DNA of 14,368 nucleotides from an uncultured Bacilli bacterium (lineage in GTDB: Bacteria > Bacillota_I > Bacilli_A > RF39 > UBA660): NCBI GenBank assembly GCA_947624695.1, contig CANQLN010000015.1, positions 1 through 14,368 of the forward strand, read 5' to 3'. The notes under the pieces were generated by a model. The model searched no databases. It had not been told where the DNA came from and was given only the letters and a program-made list of their open reading frames with translations. The translations under genes and the position numbers were made by a program. Positions within the stretch are counted from its first letter, which is position 1; each line of letters begins with the position of its first letter. Below are positions 1-6,265 of this stretch, one piece after another.

Positions 1-1080
1 AATCATATTAACAAAACTACGATTACTATCTTGCTCACAGAATTTATAAGTTACATCAACATCAATACCACCAAGGGCTTCGACTAAATCAACAACGCCT
101 TTGAAATTAATTTTAGCATAATAATCGACATCAATACCGGTTAAATCTTTAATCGTATCAATAACACAAGTAACACCACTAGCACTAGAAGAGTTTATCT
201 TAGCTTCCTTACCCTTACGACAATGAATTGGAACATATAAATCTCTTGGTATACTAAAGACTGTCGCATTTAAAGTGTGAGGATTAAAAGTAACAAGCAT
301 TAAAGTATCGCCATTAAATGAACTGGCGGCATCCATGGTATCTTCAGTAGAATCTACTCCTAGTAACAGCATTGTAAATGGTTCTTTTAAAGTCTTATTA
401 TTTTTTAAACTTAAATCATTATTCTTTTCTTTGATACTTTTCTTATAAACAATTTTCGTTTTGGCTTCAATATCATGGAAAACATTATCAACATCGTTAG
501 AACTAAAATAAGCTAAATAATTACTTTGGACAAAGGCCCCTTCAATTACCCCATTATATAAATCATATAGCATATCTTCATAAGAAGAATAATCTTTTAA
601 CTCATAATCTAGTTTTTTAGCTTTAATAATACTTTTTGCTATTTTATAGCCTTCAACATCATCTTCATTATCAATAATACCGGCGTTTTTAATCTGTTCC
701 GTCTCTTTTAGACTAATTAAATAGCCTGTATAAATCGTATTATCTTTTTCCATTAAATTATCTATTTCACCATAAACAGTATTAAAAACATAAAATACCA
801 CTAAGAGAATAAGGGATATTATAAAAGTTAAAAAAGTAAGTAAAATAAATTTTACTTTATTTTTATTAACCATATATAAATAACCTTTATAGGCATAAAA
901 CATACCATATAAAATAACAAAGAAAATAATTAAAATTCGAGCCAAAGTTTCAATCCCTGTTAACTTAATTAATGATAAACTAAATAAAGAAAAAGAAAGG
1001 ATAAAAAGAACTATTGTAATTAAATAGATTATAAAATTTTTTCTACTAGTATATAATAGTCTTTTTAACCTTCTAAACAT
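1..1080 (-). CDS. LytR-CpsA-Psr (LCP) family protein, C-terminus beyond the window
   Basis: LCP proteins transfer undecaprenyl-linked anionic glycopolymers (teichoic acid or capsule) onto peptidoglycan on the outer face of the membrane. My translation from the ATG at 1078-1080 stays open for 360 codons to the window edge. Three hydrophobic segments lie near residues 15-40, 46-68 and 77-100. A soluble region of about 120 residues follows, then the LCP core from about residue 236. The core shows LLLGVDS, then GDTLMLVTFNP, then the SIPRDLYVPI motif with its conserved Arg, then KINSSSASG, and finally GVVDLVEALGGIDVDV. An AAGGAG ribosome site at about 1094-1099 lies inside the end of the upstream gene, 4 nt away, so the two are probably translationally coupled. 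The region between membrane and core (residues about 115-215) is not part of a minimal LCP protein and looks like a substrate-binding-protein lobe. Family call is secure; polymer substrate is not known. Confidence 0.93.
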   Translation of the reverse strand, partial: MFRRLKRLLYTSRKNFIIYLITIVLFILSFSLFSLSLIKLTGIETLARILIIFFVILYGMFYAYKGYLYMVNKNKVKFILLTFLTFIISLILLVVFYVFNTVYGEIDNLMEKDNTIYTGYLISLKETEQIKNAGIIDNEDDVEGYKIAKSIIKAKKLDYELKDYSSYEDMLYDLYNGVIEGAFVQSNYLAYFSSNDVDNVFHDIEAKTKIVYKKSIKEKNNDLSLKNNKTLKEPFTMLLLGVDSTEDTMDAASSFNGDTLMLVTFNPHTLNATVFSIPRDLYVPIHCRKGKEAKINSSSASGVTCVIDTIKDLTGIDVDYYAKINFKGVVDLVEALGGIDVDVTYKFCEQDSNRSFVNMI

Positions 1081-1084
1081 CTTT

Positions 1085-1702
1085 TTATTCTACTCCTTTA
1101 TAACTTACTACATAAAGGTGATCATCTTTTAACATCACGATTACTTCACCTTTTTTTGGATAATCTAAATCCTTATCATAATCCCATTCCAGGATTAATT
1201 TATAACCATCACTTTCTTCTTTATTATAAGAATATTTGGTCTCTTCTATACTTGTAAGACTAATATTGGTAACTTGTGGATATTCTCCACTCCTGGAATT
1301 ACCATCTTTACTTTCTAAATATTTATACAAAGTATCTTCAACATTTAATTCAAAATTCTCTTCTGCCTCCGGTAAAACATAATCTTTACCGCCAACATCA
1401 TATTTATTATTTTTATTATCTAAAGTAAATAAATCAATGATAAATAATTCACTTAAATATTCGGCATATAAATTATAATCAATTTCATCTTTAGCCAAAA
1501 CATCTTTTAATTTAGAAAAAGTATCTTGCATTAATTTTGAATCGCGGTCCTCTAAGATATAACCATATTTTTCAATTTTATCTATTTCTTTATAAACTGT
1601 TTCGGCTTCATGAGGGACAAAGAGATAAGCTACTAAAACAACCGCTATTAGAATAATTAAAACTAAAATAATTCTTAGCATCACCCTAAATCTTTTGCGC
1701 AT
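1085..1702 (-). CDS. Single-pass membrane-anchored extracytoplasmic protein of unknown function
   Basis: I cannot name this 205-residue protein. It has a basic N-terminus (MRKRFR), one strong hydrophobic helix at about residues 8-29 with no lipobox Cys, and an acidic, lysine-rich soluble domain predicted to lie outside the cell. Its middle contains an Asp/Asn-rich stretch followed by DVGG (about residues 101-104) and ends in beta-strand-like segments near GEVIVML and HLYVVSYKG. The gene starts 2 nt after the stop of the LTA-synthase-like gene and ends 4 nt before the LCP gene, so all three share a transcript. A GGGATGATT stretch precedes its ATG. This position, between a teichoic-acid-type polymerase and a polymer ligase, suggests an accessory role in polymer assembly. 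That is inference from context only. Confidence 0.85.
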   Translation of the reverse strand: MRKRFRVMLRIILVLIILIAVVLVAYLFVPHEAETVYKEIDKIEKYGYILEDRDSKLMQDTFSKLKDVLAKDEIDYNLYAEYLSELFIIDLFTLDNKNNKYDVGGKDYVLPEAEENFELNVEDTLYKYLESKDGNSRSGEYPQVTNISLTSIEETKYSYNKEESDGYKLILEWDYDKDLDYPKKGEVIVMLKDDHLYVVSYKGVE

Positions 1703-1704
1703 TT

Positions 1705-2661
1705 TTAATCATCCCTTTTTTTCTCATTAAATAAATCATAAGTAATAATCGCATTGCCTACTTCTAGAGCTCTTTCTGACTTCTCTATCGAGTTATTTAA
1801 AAATTCGGTATCAACTGCTCCTTTTAATTCTTTATATTCACCAGTAGAATTATTATAATAAACTTCTTTAGTTAAGAAATTACCATTAGGGAATATAACA
1901 ATATTATTATCTTTAATATTAAAGATATCATGCCCTAAAACGTAGTCATAATCAATATCAAGCATATTAAATAAGGTTGGGGCTAAATCATACATTCCCA
2001 TAATATTACTATTTTCGCCTTTTAAAATACTCTTTAACTTACTATTTTTAGTCCAGAAAATTAATGGTGTCTTTTTATTTAATTGGTGATCATAACTATC
2101 ATAATTAACATAAGTTGGATCATATTCATCTTTTAATTCACCGGTTGTTGGATCATAATTATATAAGTAATTCATATCTTTATAACTTAATTTAGCATCA
2201 TGGTCTCCATAGAAGACAAATAAAGTATTATTAAAATGGTCAGAATTTTTAATTAAATCAATAAATTCTCCTAAGGCTTCATCCGCATAATGAGCACTAA
2301 CTATATATTTACCAACATCTCTTTCGCATAAATAACATGTACTAGTTTGCTCTCCATAACTATCAGTGAAATAATCATTAATATTTAAAGTGAAAGCAGG
2401 GTTTGGCGCAAATGGAGAGTGATTAGATAAAGTAATAAGCGTTCCAAAATAGTTACTATAACTGTCTTCAATCGTTGTTAATTTATCTACTGCTTGTTGG
2501 AAGAATAATTTATCATTAATTCCTAAACCTACCAAATCAGTATTATTAGGGTCTTTACTATCTTGATTAAACTCAAAAGAGTCACGATAATACATATCGG
2601 TATAACCTAATCTTGGATGAACATTACTCCGGTTCCACATTGATTGATAGTTACCATGCAT
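1705..2661 (-). CDS. C-terminal fragment of the LTA-synthase-like protein (sulfatase domain remainder)
   Basis: This 318-codon open stretch begins at an internal Met (MHGNYQSMWNR), which in intact family members is not a start but part of the conserved SxHGNxxxxWNR loop. It carries His81 (TLSNHSPF) and the metal-binding D153-H154 pair (YGDHD), followed by MYDLAPTLFNML and a C-terminal strand region. No clear Shine-Dalgarno sequence precedes the ATG: the nearest G-rich run (CCGGGG) is about 15 nt upstream. It has no signal peptide or membrane helix, so if translated alone it would stay in the cytoplasm, away from its substrate. I treat it as part of the broken gene rather than an independent gene. 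Confidence 0.5.
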   Translation of the reverse strand: MHGNYQSMWNRSNVHPRLGYTDMYYRDSFEFNQDSKDPNNTDLVGLGINDKLFFQQAVDKLTTIEDSYSNYFGTLITLSNHSPFAPNPAFTLNINDYFTDSYGEQTSTCYLCERDVGKYIVSAHYADEALGEFIDLIKNSDHFNNTLFVFYGDHDAKLSYKDMNYLYNYDPTTGELKDEYDPTYVNYDSYDHQLNKKTPLIFWTKNSKLKSILKGENSNIMGMYDLAPTLFNMLDIDYDYVLGHDIFNIKDNNIVIFPNGNFLTKEVYYNNSTGEYKELKGAVDTEFLNNSIEKSERALEVGNAIITYDLFNEKKRDD

Positions 2662-2700
2662 ACTGAAAGTATAATAGCCCCGGTCTTTTAAGAATTGAGG

Positions 2701-2703
2701 TTA
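2701..2703 (-). other. In-frame TAA that splits the LTA-synthase-like gene
   Basis: On the coding strand the context is AGA GCT TAA CCT CAA, where family members read Arg-Ala-Leu-Pro. Plus-strand base 2702 is t; an a there would restore TTA (Leu). The reading frame is the same on both sides (39 nt between the TAA and the downstream ATG), so this is a point nonsense change and not a frameshift. Confidence 0.9.
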
Positions 2704-3726
2704 AGCTCTAAAAGTATTATCGGCATAACTAACAAAGATTGGTCCATTAGTTGAAGGAAGTAAACCAGTTAAAGTCATAAATTCAGCATCAGATGAAGTA
2801 CCAATGGAAACTTGCGGATAGAAGTTACTAAAGAACATTCCTTCCTTAGATAATTTATTTAAATTAGGGGTTACTTCTTCACCATTAAAACTTAAATCCA
2901 TTAAGAAGTTTTGCATGCTTTCCATATGAATATAGATAATATTATAACCTTCTAAAATACCTGTATATTTATTATTGTTATTATACCAATTAATATCTTC
3001 ATCATTAAAGTAATCATTCATTAAATTTAAAGCATCATCATAACCAAATAAACTACTAAGCTTAGGAATTATCGTTTGAATTGCATCATTACCTTGATAG
3101 ATAATTATTCCGAATCTTTCCACAATATATACTCTATTCCATTGCTTTGAAAGCCTACTATAATCAGAATTTGAAGCCGAAGCAAAAGTATAACCAATAA
3201 ATAGTAAAGATACTAATAAAGTGGAAATAAACATAGGCATTTTCTTTTCCACTCTCCCTATTAAATTATAATAAGGAGAAGTTTTTAAAGAATTATGAAT
3301 ATAATAGAAAATTACGGGTTCTAAAACATAAAGAAAATCTATTACCCGTAGTTGGGTATAAACCGAATCACTTACCGTTTCAAGTTGGGATACGGTGGCT
3401 AGTTCTGCCATGGAAGCAAATGAGGCATAAAACATATAATAAATAGAATTAATAATCTCAATTAATGAGAAAAAGATAAGCCAAAAGAAAAAGTATTTAA
3501 ATTGATTCTTTGGTTTAACTAAATAGCCAAATGACCCAATTAATAAAATCATACCGATATCGGCAATTAAAGGTTTATAAGCCCAGAAATTACCAATGGT
3601 AAAATGTCTTACAACCATAGTCCCAATAATTGCTAAGAATGTATATGATAAAAAAAGTCTATTAGAATAAACATATTTTACAATATTTAAAATTAATTTT
3701 TTTAGATAATGAGATAATTTTTCCAT
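2701..3726 (-). CDS. N-terminal fragment of the LTA-synthase-like protein (membrane domain plus nucleophile loop)
   Basis: If the TAA terminates translation, this 341-residue product is made. It has a basic start, transmembrane helices at roughly residues 25-45, 52-70, 78-100, 128-145 and 164-184, the extracellular linker, and the first part of the sulfatase fold including E269 and the GTSSDAEF loop. It ends abruptly after NTFRA. In the family register, the residue aligned with the catalytic Thr of S. aureus LtaS (GKTSDSEF) is Ser311, with Thr310 just before it; either could be the nucleophile. The start ATG at 3724-3726 has a GAAAGGG ribosome site about 7 nt upstream and its own promoter. 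Lacking the C-terminal Asp-His metal ligands, the fragment should not polymerise glycerol phosphate. Confidence 0.6.
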   Translation of the reverse strand: MEKLSHYLKKLILNIVKYVYSNRLFLSYTFLAIIGTMVVRHFTIGNFWAYKPLIADIGMILLIGSFGYLVKPKNQFKYFFFWLIFFSLIEIINSIYYMFYASFASMAELATVSQLETVSDSVYTQLRVIDFLYVLEPVIFYYIHNSLKTSPYYNLIGRVEKKMPMFISTLLVSLLFIGYTFASASNSDYSRLSKQWNRVYIVERFGIIIYQGNDAIQTIIPKLSSLFGYDDALNLMNDYFNDEDINWYNNNNKYTGILEGYNIIYIHMESMQNFLMDLSFNGEEVTPNLNKLSKEGMFFSNFYPQVSIGTSSDAEFMTLTGLLPSTNGPIFVSYADNTFRA

Positions 3727-3747
3727 TTTCTAACCCTTTCAGTTTAT

Positions 3748-3777
3748 ATTATACCAATTTTAAAGGCCACTTGTAAA
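3748..3777 (-). promoter_or_regulatory. Sigma-A-type promoter of the LTA-synthase/LCP operon
   Basis: On the minus strand an extended -10, TGGTATAAT (hexamer at 3748-3753), lies 17 nt from TTACAA (3771-3776) or 18 nt from TTTACA (3772-3777). The start codon follows about 21 nt downstream of the -10, behind GAAAGGG. The -35 overlaps a perfect 12-bp palindrome at 3773-3784. Confidence 0.75.
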
Positions 3778-3784
3778 TATTTAC
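3773..3784. repeat. 12-bp perfect palindrome over the -35 element
   Basis: GTAAATATTTAC is its own reverse complement and sits on the -35 of the minus-strand operon promoter. This is where a dimeric repressor would bind. In DNA this AT-rich, several 12-bp palindromes are expected by chance in a window of this size, so only the position argues for function. Confidence 0.35.
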
Positions 3785-3810
3785 GCATATGTTAATTTAA
3801 AAATGATAGA

Positions 3811-3839
3811 TTGATAACTTAGACGCTTTATGATATATT
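3811..3839 (+). promoter_or_regulatory. Sigma-A-type promoter of the CAAX protease/phosphoesterase operon
   Basis: TTGATA (3811-3816), a 17-nt spacer and TATATT (3834-3839), with TGA just before the hexamer giving an extended -10. The ATG is 18 nt after the -10, with GGGTG at 3846-3850 as ribosome site. Confidence 0.75.
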
Positions 3840-3857
3840 TAAGATGGGTGTTAAATT

Positions 3858-4541
3858 ATGAATATAAGCAAAATTATTAGTGATATTTTTAAACAAATTT
3901 GTTTAATTTTACTCTACTTTTTTTTAGCGGTTTTTCTTCAAGTAGTATTTTATAATTTTTTAACTAGTAAAAATCTCGTTTTAGTTAATATTAGCTACAT
4001 TTTAGTAGAATTAGTTATTATGACTACCTTTATTGTAATTTTTAGACACAAAATTGTCCCCGACTTTACTGACTTTAAAAAAAATTGGCAAAAATACTTA
4101 AAAAAATATTATTCTTATTGGCTAGTTGGCTTATTAATAATGATTGTTAGTAATATTATAATTAGTAGTTTTATTGGCATGCCCGCTAATGAAGAAGCTA
4201 ACCGCGAACTAATAAAAACATACCCAGCTTACATAATTATATCTTCTATTTTAATTGCCCCGATTACGGAAGAATTAATGACTAGAGCCCCTTTAAAAGA
4301 TACTTTTAAAAATCCTTGGATTTATATAATTATCTCCGGTTTAATTTTTGGCTCCATTCATGTTACGAATGTTATTGAAAGTAAAAATCTCTTAGAATTA
4401 TTATTTATTATTCCTTATGGAGCCCTAGGAGCATCTTTTGCCAAAATATATCATGATTCTAACAATATATGGGTTAATATTACTTTTCATTCCCTTCATA
4501 ATATAATCGCTGTTCTACTCATTTTGGGAGGCCTTACATGA
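3858..4541 (+). CDS. CPBP family intramembrane metalloprotease (CAAX protease/Abi type)
   Basis: The 227-residue protein is almost entirely hydrophobic, with helices near residues 12-32, 42-62, 88-106, 122-136, 153-168, 180-196 and 210-224. The three CPBP motifs are intact. EExxxR is E138-E139-LMT-R143, FxxxH is F164-GSI-H168, and HxxxN is H211-SLH-N215. Together these form the membrane-embedded glutamate/histidine active site that cleaves within or near the bilayer. Bacterial members serve in bacteriocin immunity, peptide maturation or membrane protein turnover; the sequence does not say which applies here. Its TGA stop overlaps the next start (ATGA), so it is translationally coupled to the phosphoesterase-like gene. 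No bacteriocin precursor is visible nearby. Confidence 0.9.
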   Translation: MNISKIISDIFKQICLILLYFFLAVFLQVVFYNFLTSKNLVLVNISYILVELVIMTTFIVIFRHKIVPDFTDFKKNWQKYLKKYYSYWLVGLLIMIVSNIIISSFIGMPANEEANRELIKTYPAYIIISSILIAPITEELMTRAPLKDTFKNPWIYIIISGLIFGSIHVTNVIESKNLLELLFIIPYGALGASFAKIYHDSNNIWVNITFHSLHNIIAVLLILGGLT

Positions 4542-5347
4542 AAAAGTTTTTCGTTTTGTTTATTTTAGCCTTAGTACTTCTCTTTTTATATGGCCGTTAT
4601 ATCGAAGTCAAATCTTTTAAAACTCACGAGTATATTATTAAAAATGAAAATATTCCTGCTTCTTTTGAAGACTTAAAATTAGTTCAATTTAGTGATGTTT
4701 TATACGAACCAGAAACTAGTGAAACAATGTTAAAAAAAGTAACTAAGAAGATTAATGAGTTAGATGCTGATATTATTATTTTTAGTGGGGATCTATTCAA
4801 AAAAGGGATAAAATACGGGGAAGATGATTATACCAAAATTAAAAAATATTTAACTCAAATGGAAGCTAGTCTCTATAAACTAGCCGTTATTGGGGAAAAT
4901 GATGAAGAAAATATTCAAGAATATAAAGACATTTTATATGAATCCGGATTTAATCTTTTAGATAATCAAAATATGCTTTTATTTTACAAAGATGAAGAAC
5001 CGATTAATATTATAGGAATTACTAATCTTGATGCTGATTTCAATACCCTATTAACTACCGATGTTCCTTATAATTATTCTTTAGCTATTTCCCATAATCC
5101 CGATAATTTTGATGAACTTATTAAGCATAATATTAATACTGTTTTAAGTGGTCATTCTCTAGGAGGAATGGTAAATATTCCTTTTTATGGAGGTTTAGTC
5201 AAAAAAGAAGGAGCTCAAAAATATCTTAATAATTATTATAAAAATGGTAATAATGAATTATATATTTCTAATGGCTTAGGCTATGAAAAATTTAATTTTC
5301 GCTTATTTAATACGCCTTCTATTAATATTTATCGTTTTAGCAAATAA
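4538..5347 (+). CDS. Membrane-anchored calcineurin-like phosphoesterase-fold protein, YkuE/YaeI type, degenerate active site
   Basis: An N-terminal helix (residues 4-18) anchors a domain whose whole length matches the YkuE/YaeI-like metallophosphoesterases. It starts DLKLVQFSD, has the SGD strand, and ends with the GH-GG loop, IPFYGGL, LYISNGLG and RLFNTPSIN blocks. Relatives with that tail hydrolyse phosphodiester lipids or nucleotide-like substrates. Here the metal site is depleted. The usual DxH reads D53-V-L55, GDxxD reads G84-D85-LFK, GNHD reads G119-E120-N121-D122, and GHxH reads G205-H206-S-L208. D53, D85, H186 and H206 remain. The two His ligands of the first metal, the Asn ligand of the second, and the active-site His are gone. 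The frame is clean and the fold motifs are well kept, so it looks like a maintained pseudoenzyme rather than decay. Coupled to the CAAX protease by an ATGA overlap. Confidence 0.88.
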   Translation: MKKFFVLFILALVLLFLYGRYIEVKSFKTHEYIIKNENIPASFEDLKLVQFSDVLYEPETSETMLKKVTKKINELDADIIIFSGDLFKKGIKYGEDDYTKIKKYLTQMEASLYKLAVIGENDEENIQEYKDILYESGFNLLDNQNMLLFYKDEEPINIIGITNLDADFNTLLTTDVPYNYSLAISHNPDNFDELIKHNINTVLSGHSLGGMVNIPFYGGLVKKEGAQKYLNNYYKNGNNELYISNGLGYEKFNFRLFNTPSINIYRFSK

Positions 5348-5364
5348 TTTATTTGCTTTTTTTT
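5339..5364 (+). terminator. Rho-independent terminator after the phosphoesterase-like gene
   Basis: AGCAAAT, a 5-nt AATTT loop and ATTTGCT form a 7-bp stem, followed by seven further T. The left arm overlaps the last codons and stop of the upstream gene. The stem is AT-rich and so modest in strength. Confidence 0.7.
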
Positions 5365-5381
5365 AATCTTTAATTTAAAAT
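5353..5381 (+). promoter_or_regulatory. Possible promoter of the HipA-like kinase gene
   Basis: TTGCTT (5353-5358), 17 nt, TAAAAT (5376-5381), then a G-rich TGGGGGT ribosome site just before the ATG at 5401. The -35 would lie in the terminator stem of the preceding gene. In such AT-rich DNA the match is suggestive only. Confidence 0.4.
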
Positions 5382-5400
5382 AATTATTCCTGGGGGTAAT

Positions 5401-6240
5401 ATGAAGATTAAAGATCCAATGCAAGTAACCTATTTAGAAGATAAACTAATGAAGCCTTTTACACCCGATAATCAAAAGGCTTGGCTTTTAATTGAGCCCA
5501 TTTATCATAAAATGATTTATGACATTGCTGGAGAAAGTTGGATTTTTAAAGATAAAGGTCCCGAGTATTGTTTAAATGAATTACTTGGCGAAACCATTTC
5601 AAAATATTTTGAGTTACCAACTGTTCATCCCCAAATAGCTTTTTTAAATAACTATTCTGATGATTCTTTAGGAGTTTTAATTAAAATATTTTTTCAAAGT
5701 GATTGTACTTATTTTTATATCGATAATTTTCCGCAAGTCGATATTCAATTTTATCATCATAATTTAGAAAACCTTAATTATTTAAGCACCTATTATAAGG
5801 AAACTTTAGATGATGATATTCCTCTTACCCCCGAAAATATTAAGGAACTTAAAAATTCTTTAAAAAAGATGATTGTTAGAGATTACTTTGCTAATCAACA
5901 AGATAGAAGTATCGAAAATTTTATGTTTCAAGAGAAGGATGGTTATGTCTCTCTCGCCCCTTTATATGACCATGAATTTTCTTTTGGGAACTATCCTTAT
6001 GGTAATTCATTTTTTAACTTAGCTTTATTTGATCCAAAAGTAAGAAAAATAATTAAAGATGATGATGAATTTAAAAAATTAATTTGCAAAGGAATGGCTT
6101 TAAATATTTCCCGTTTTATAAGCCAAGTTGAAGATGAACATCAGATCATTTTAGATAGAGAAGAAAAAGAAAGAGTCAGTAAAACTTTAAAAAGACAAAA
6201 ACACAAAATAAATGCTTATCAAAAATATTTAGGACTTTAA
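5401..6240 (+). CDS. Stand-alone HipA-like (PI3/4-kinase-fold) protein kinase
   Basis: HipA-type kinases phosphorylate protein substrates; E. coli HipA inactivates glutamyl-tRNA synthetase and induces persistence. In this 279-residue protein the C-terminal kinase pattern is visible. NQQDRSIENF gives the catalytic D168 and metal-binding N173, and LAPLYDHEFSFG gives D190 as the DFG-like Asp. In the N-lobe, WIFK (K50) followed by E60 in LNELLGETISKYF fits the ATP-binding Lys and a helix. Canonical HipA is about 440 residues with an N-subdomain (HipA_N) that is missing here, so this is a minimal form. The His in the usual DRHxxN is Ser. No HipB-like helix-turn-helix antitoxin gene lies beside it. 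Other PI3K-fold bacterial kinases are possible, so the family call is moderate and the substrate unknown. It ends at a terminator shared with nifJ. Confidence 0.65.
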   Translation: MKIKDPMQVTYLEDKLMKPFTPDNQKAWLLIEPIYHKMIYDIAGESWIFKDKGPEYCLNELLGETISKYFELPTVHPQIAFLNNYSDDSLGVLIKIFFQSDCTYFYIDNFPQVDIQFYHHNLENLNYLSTYYKETLDDDIPLTPENIKELKNSLKKMIVRDYFANQQDRSIENFMFQEKDGYVSLAPLYDHEFSFGNYPYGNSFFNLALFDPKVRKIIKDDDEFKKLICKGMALNISRFISQVEDEHQIILDREEKERVSKTLKRQKHKINAYQKYLGL

Positions 6241-6265
6241 AAAATACGCTCAAAGGCGTATTTTT
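6240..6265. terminator. Bidirectional terminator between the kinase gene and nifJ
   Basis: AAAAATACGC, loop TCAAAG, GCGTATTTTT form a 10-bp stem with an A run on one side and a T run on the other, so it can end transcripts from both directions. It starts on the last base of the kinase stop codon and reaches into the nifJ stop codon, filling the 23-nt gap between the convergent genes. Confidence 0.85.

Larger units (their letters stand above)
1705..3726 (-). pseudogene. ltaS: LTA synthase family sulfatase/phosphoglycerol transferase, interrupted by an in-frame TAA
   Basis: LtaS-type enzymes polymerise glycerol phosphate from phosphatidylglycerol outside the membrane. This reading frame is 673 codons long and open except for one TAA at 2701-2703 (codon 342). 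The 13 codons between the TAA and the next ATG continue the family sequence (PQFLKDRGYYTFS leading into MHGN), so no base is gained or lost. A TTA leucine codon would be expected there, one substitution away. About five hydrophobic helices fill residues 25-185. The catalytic domain shows metal-binding E269 (HMESMQNF), the nucleophile region GTSSDAEF at 309-316, then after the stop HGNYQSMWNR, TLSNHSPF and YGDHD. Metal ligands and nucleophile are split across the two halves, so neither half alone should be active. First gene of the envelope operon. Alternatives are a sequencing error, readthrough, or restart at the downstream ATG. Confidence 0.85.

Noticed and set aside
2662..2700. Frameshift as the cause of the split LTA-synthase gene
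   Set aside because: The two halves and the intervening 13 codons are in one frame, so only a nonsense codon is needed.
4538..4541. Mycoplasma-type code with TGA as Trp
   Set aside because: TGA ends the CAAX protease gene exactly at the next start in an ATGA overlap, all other complete genes end in TAA, and tryptophans are TGG.
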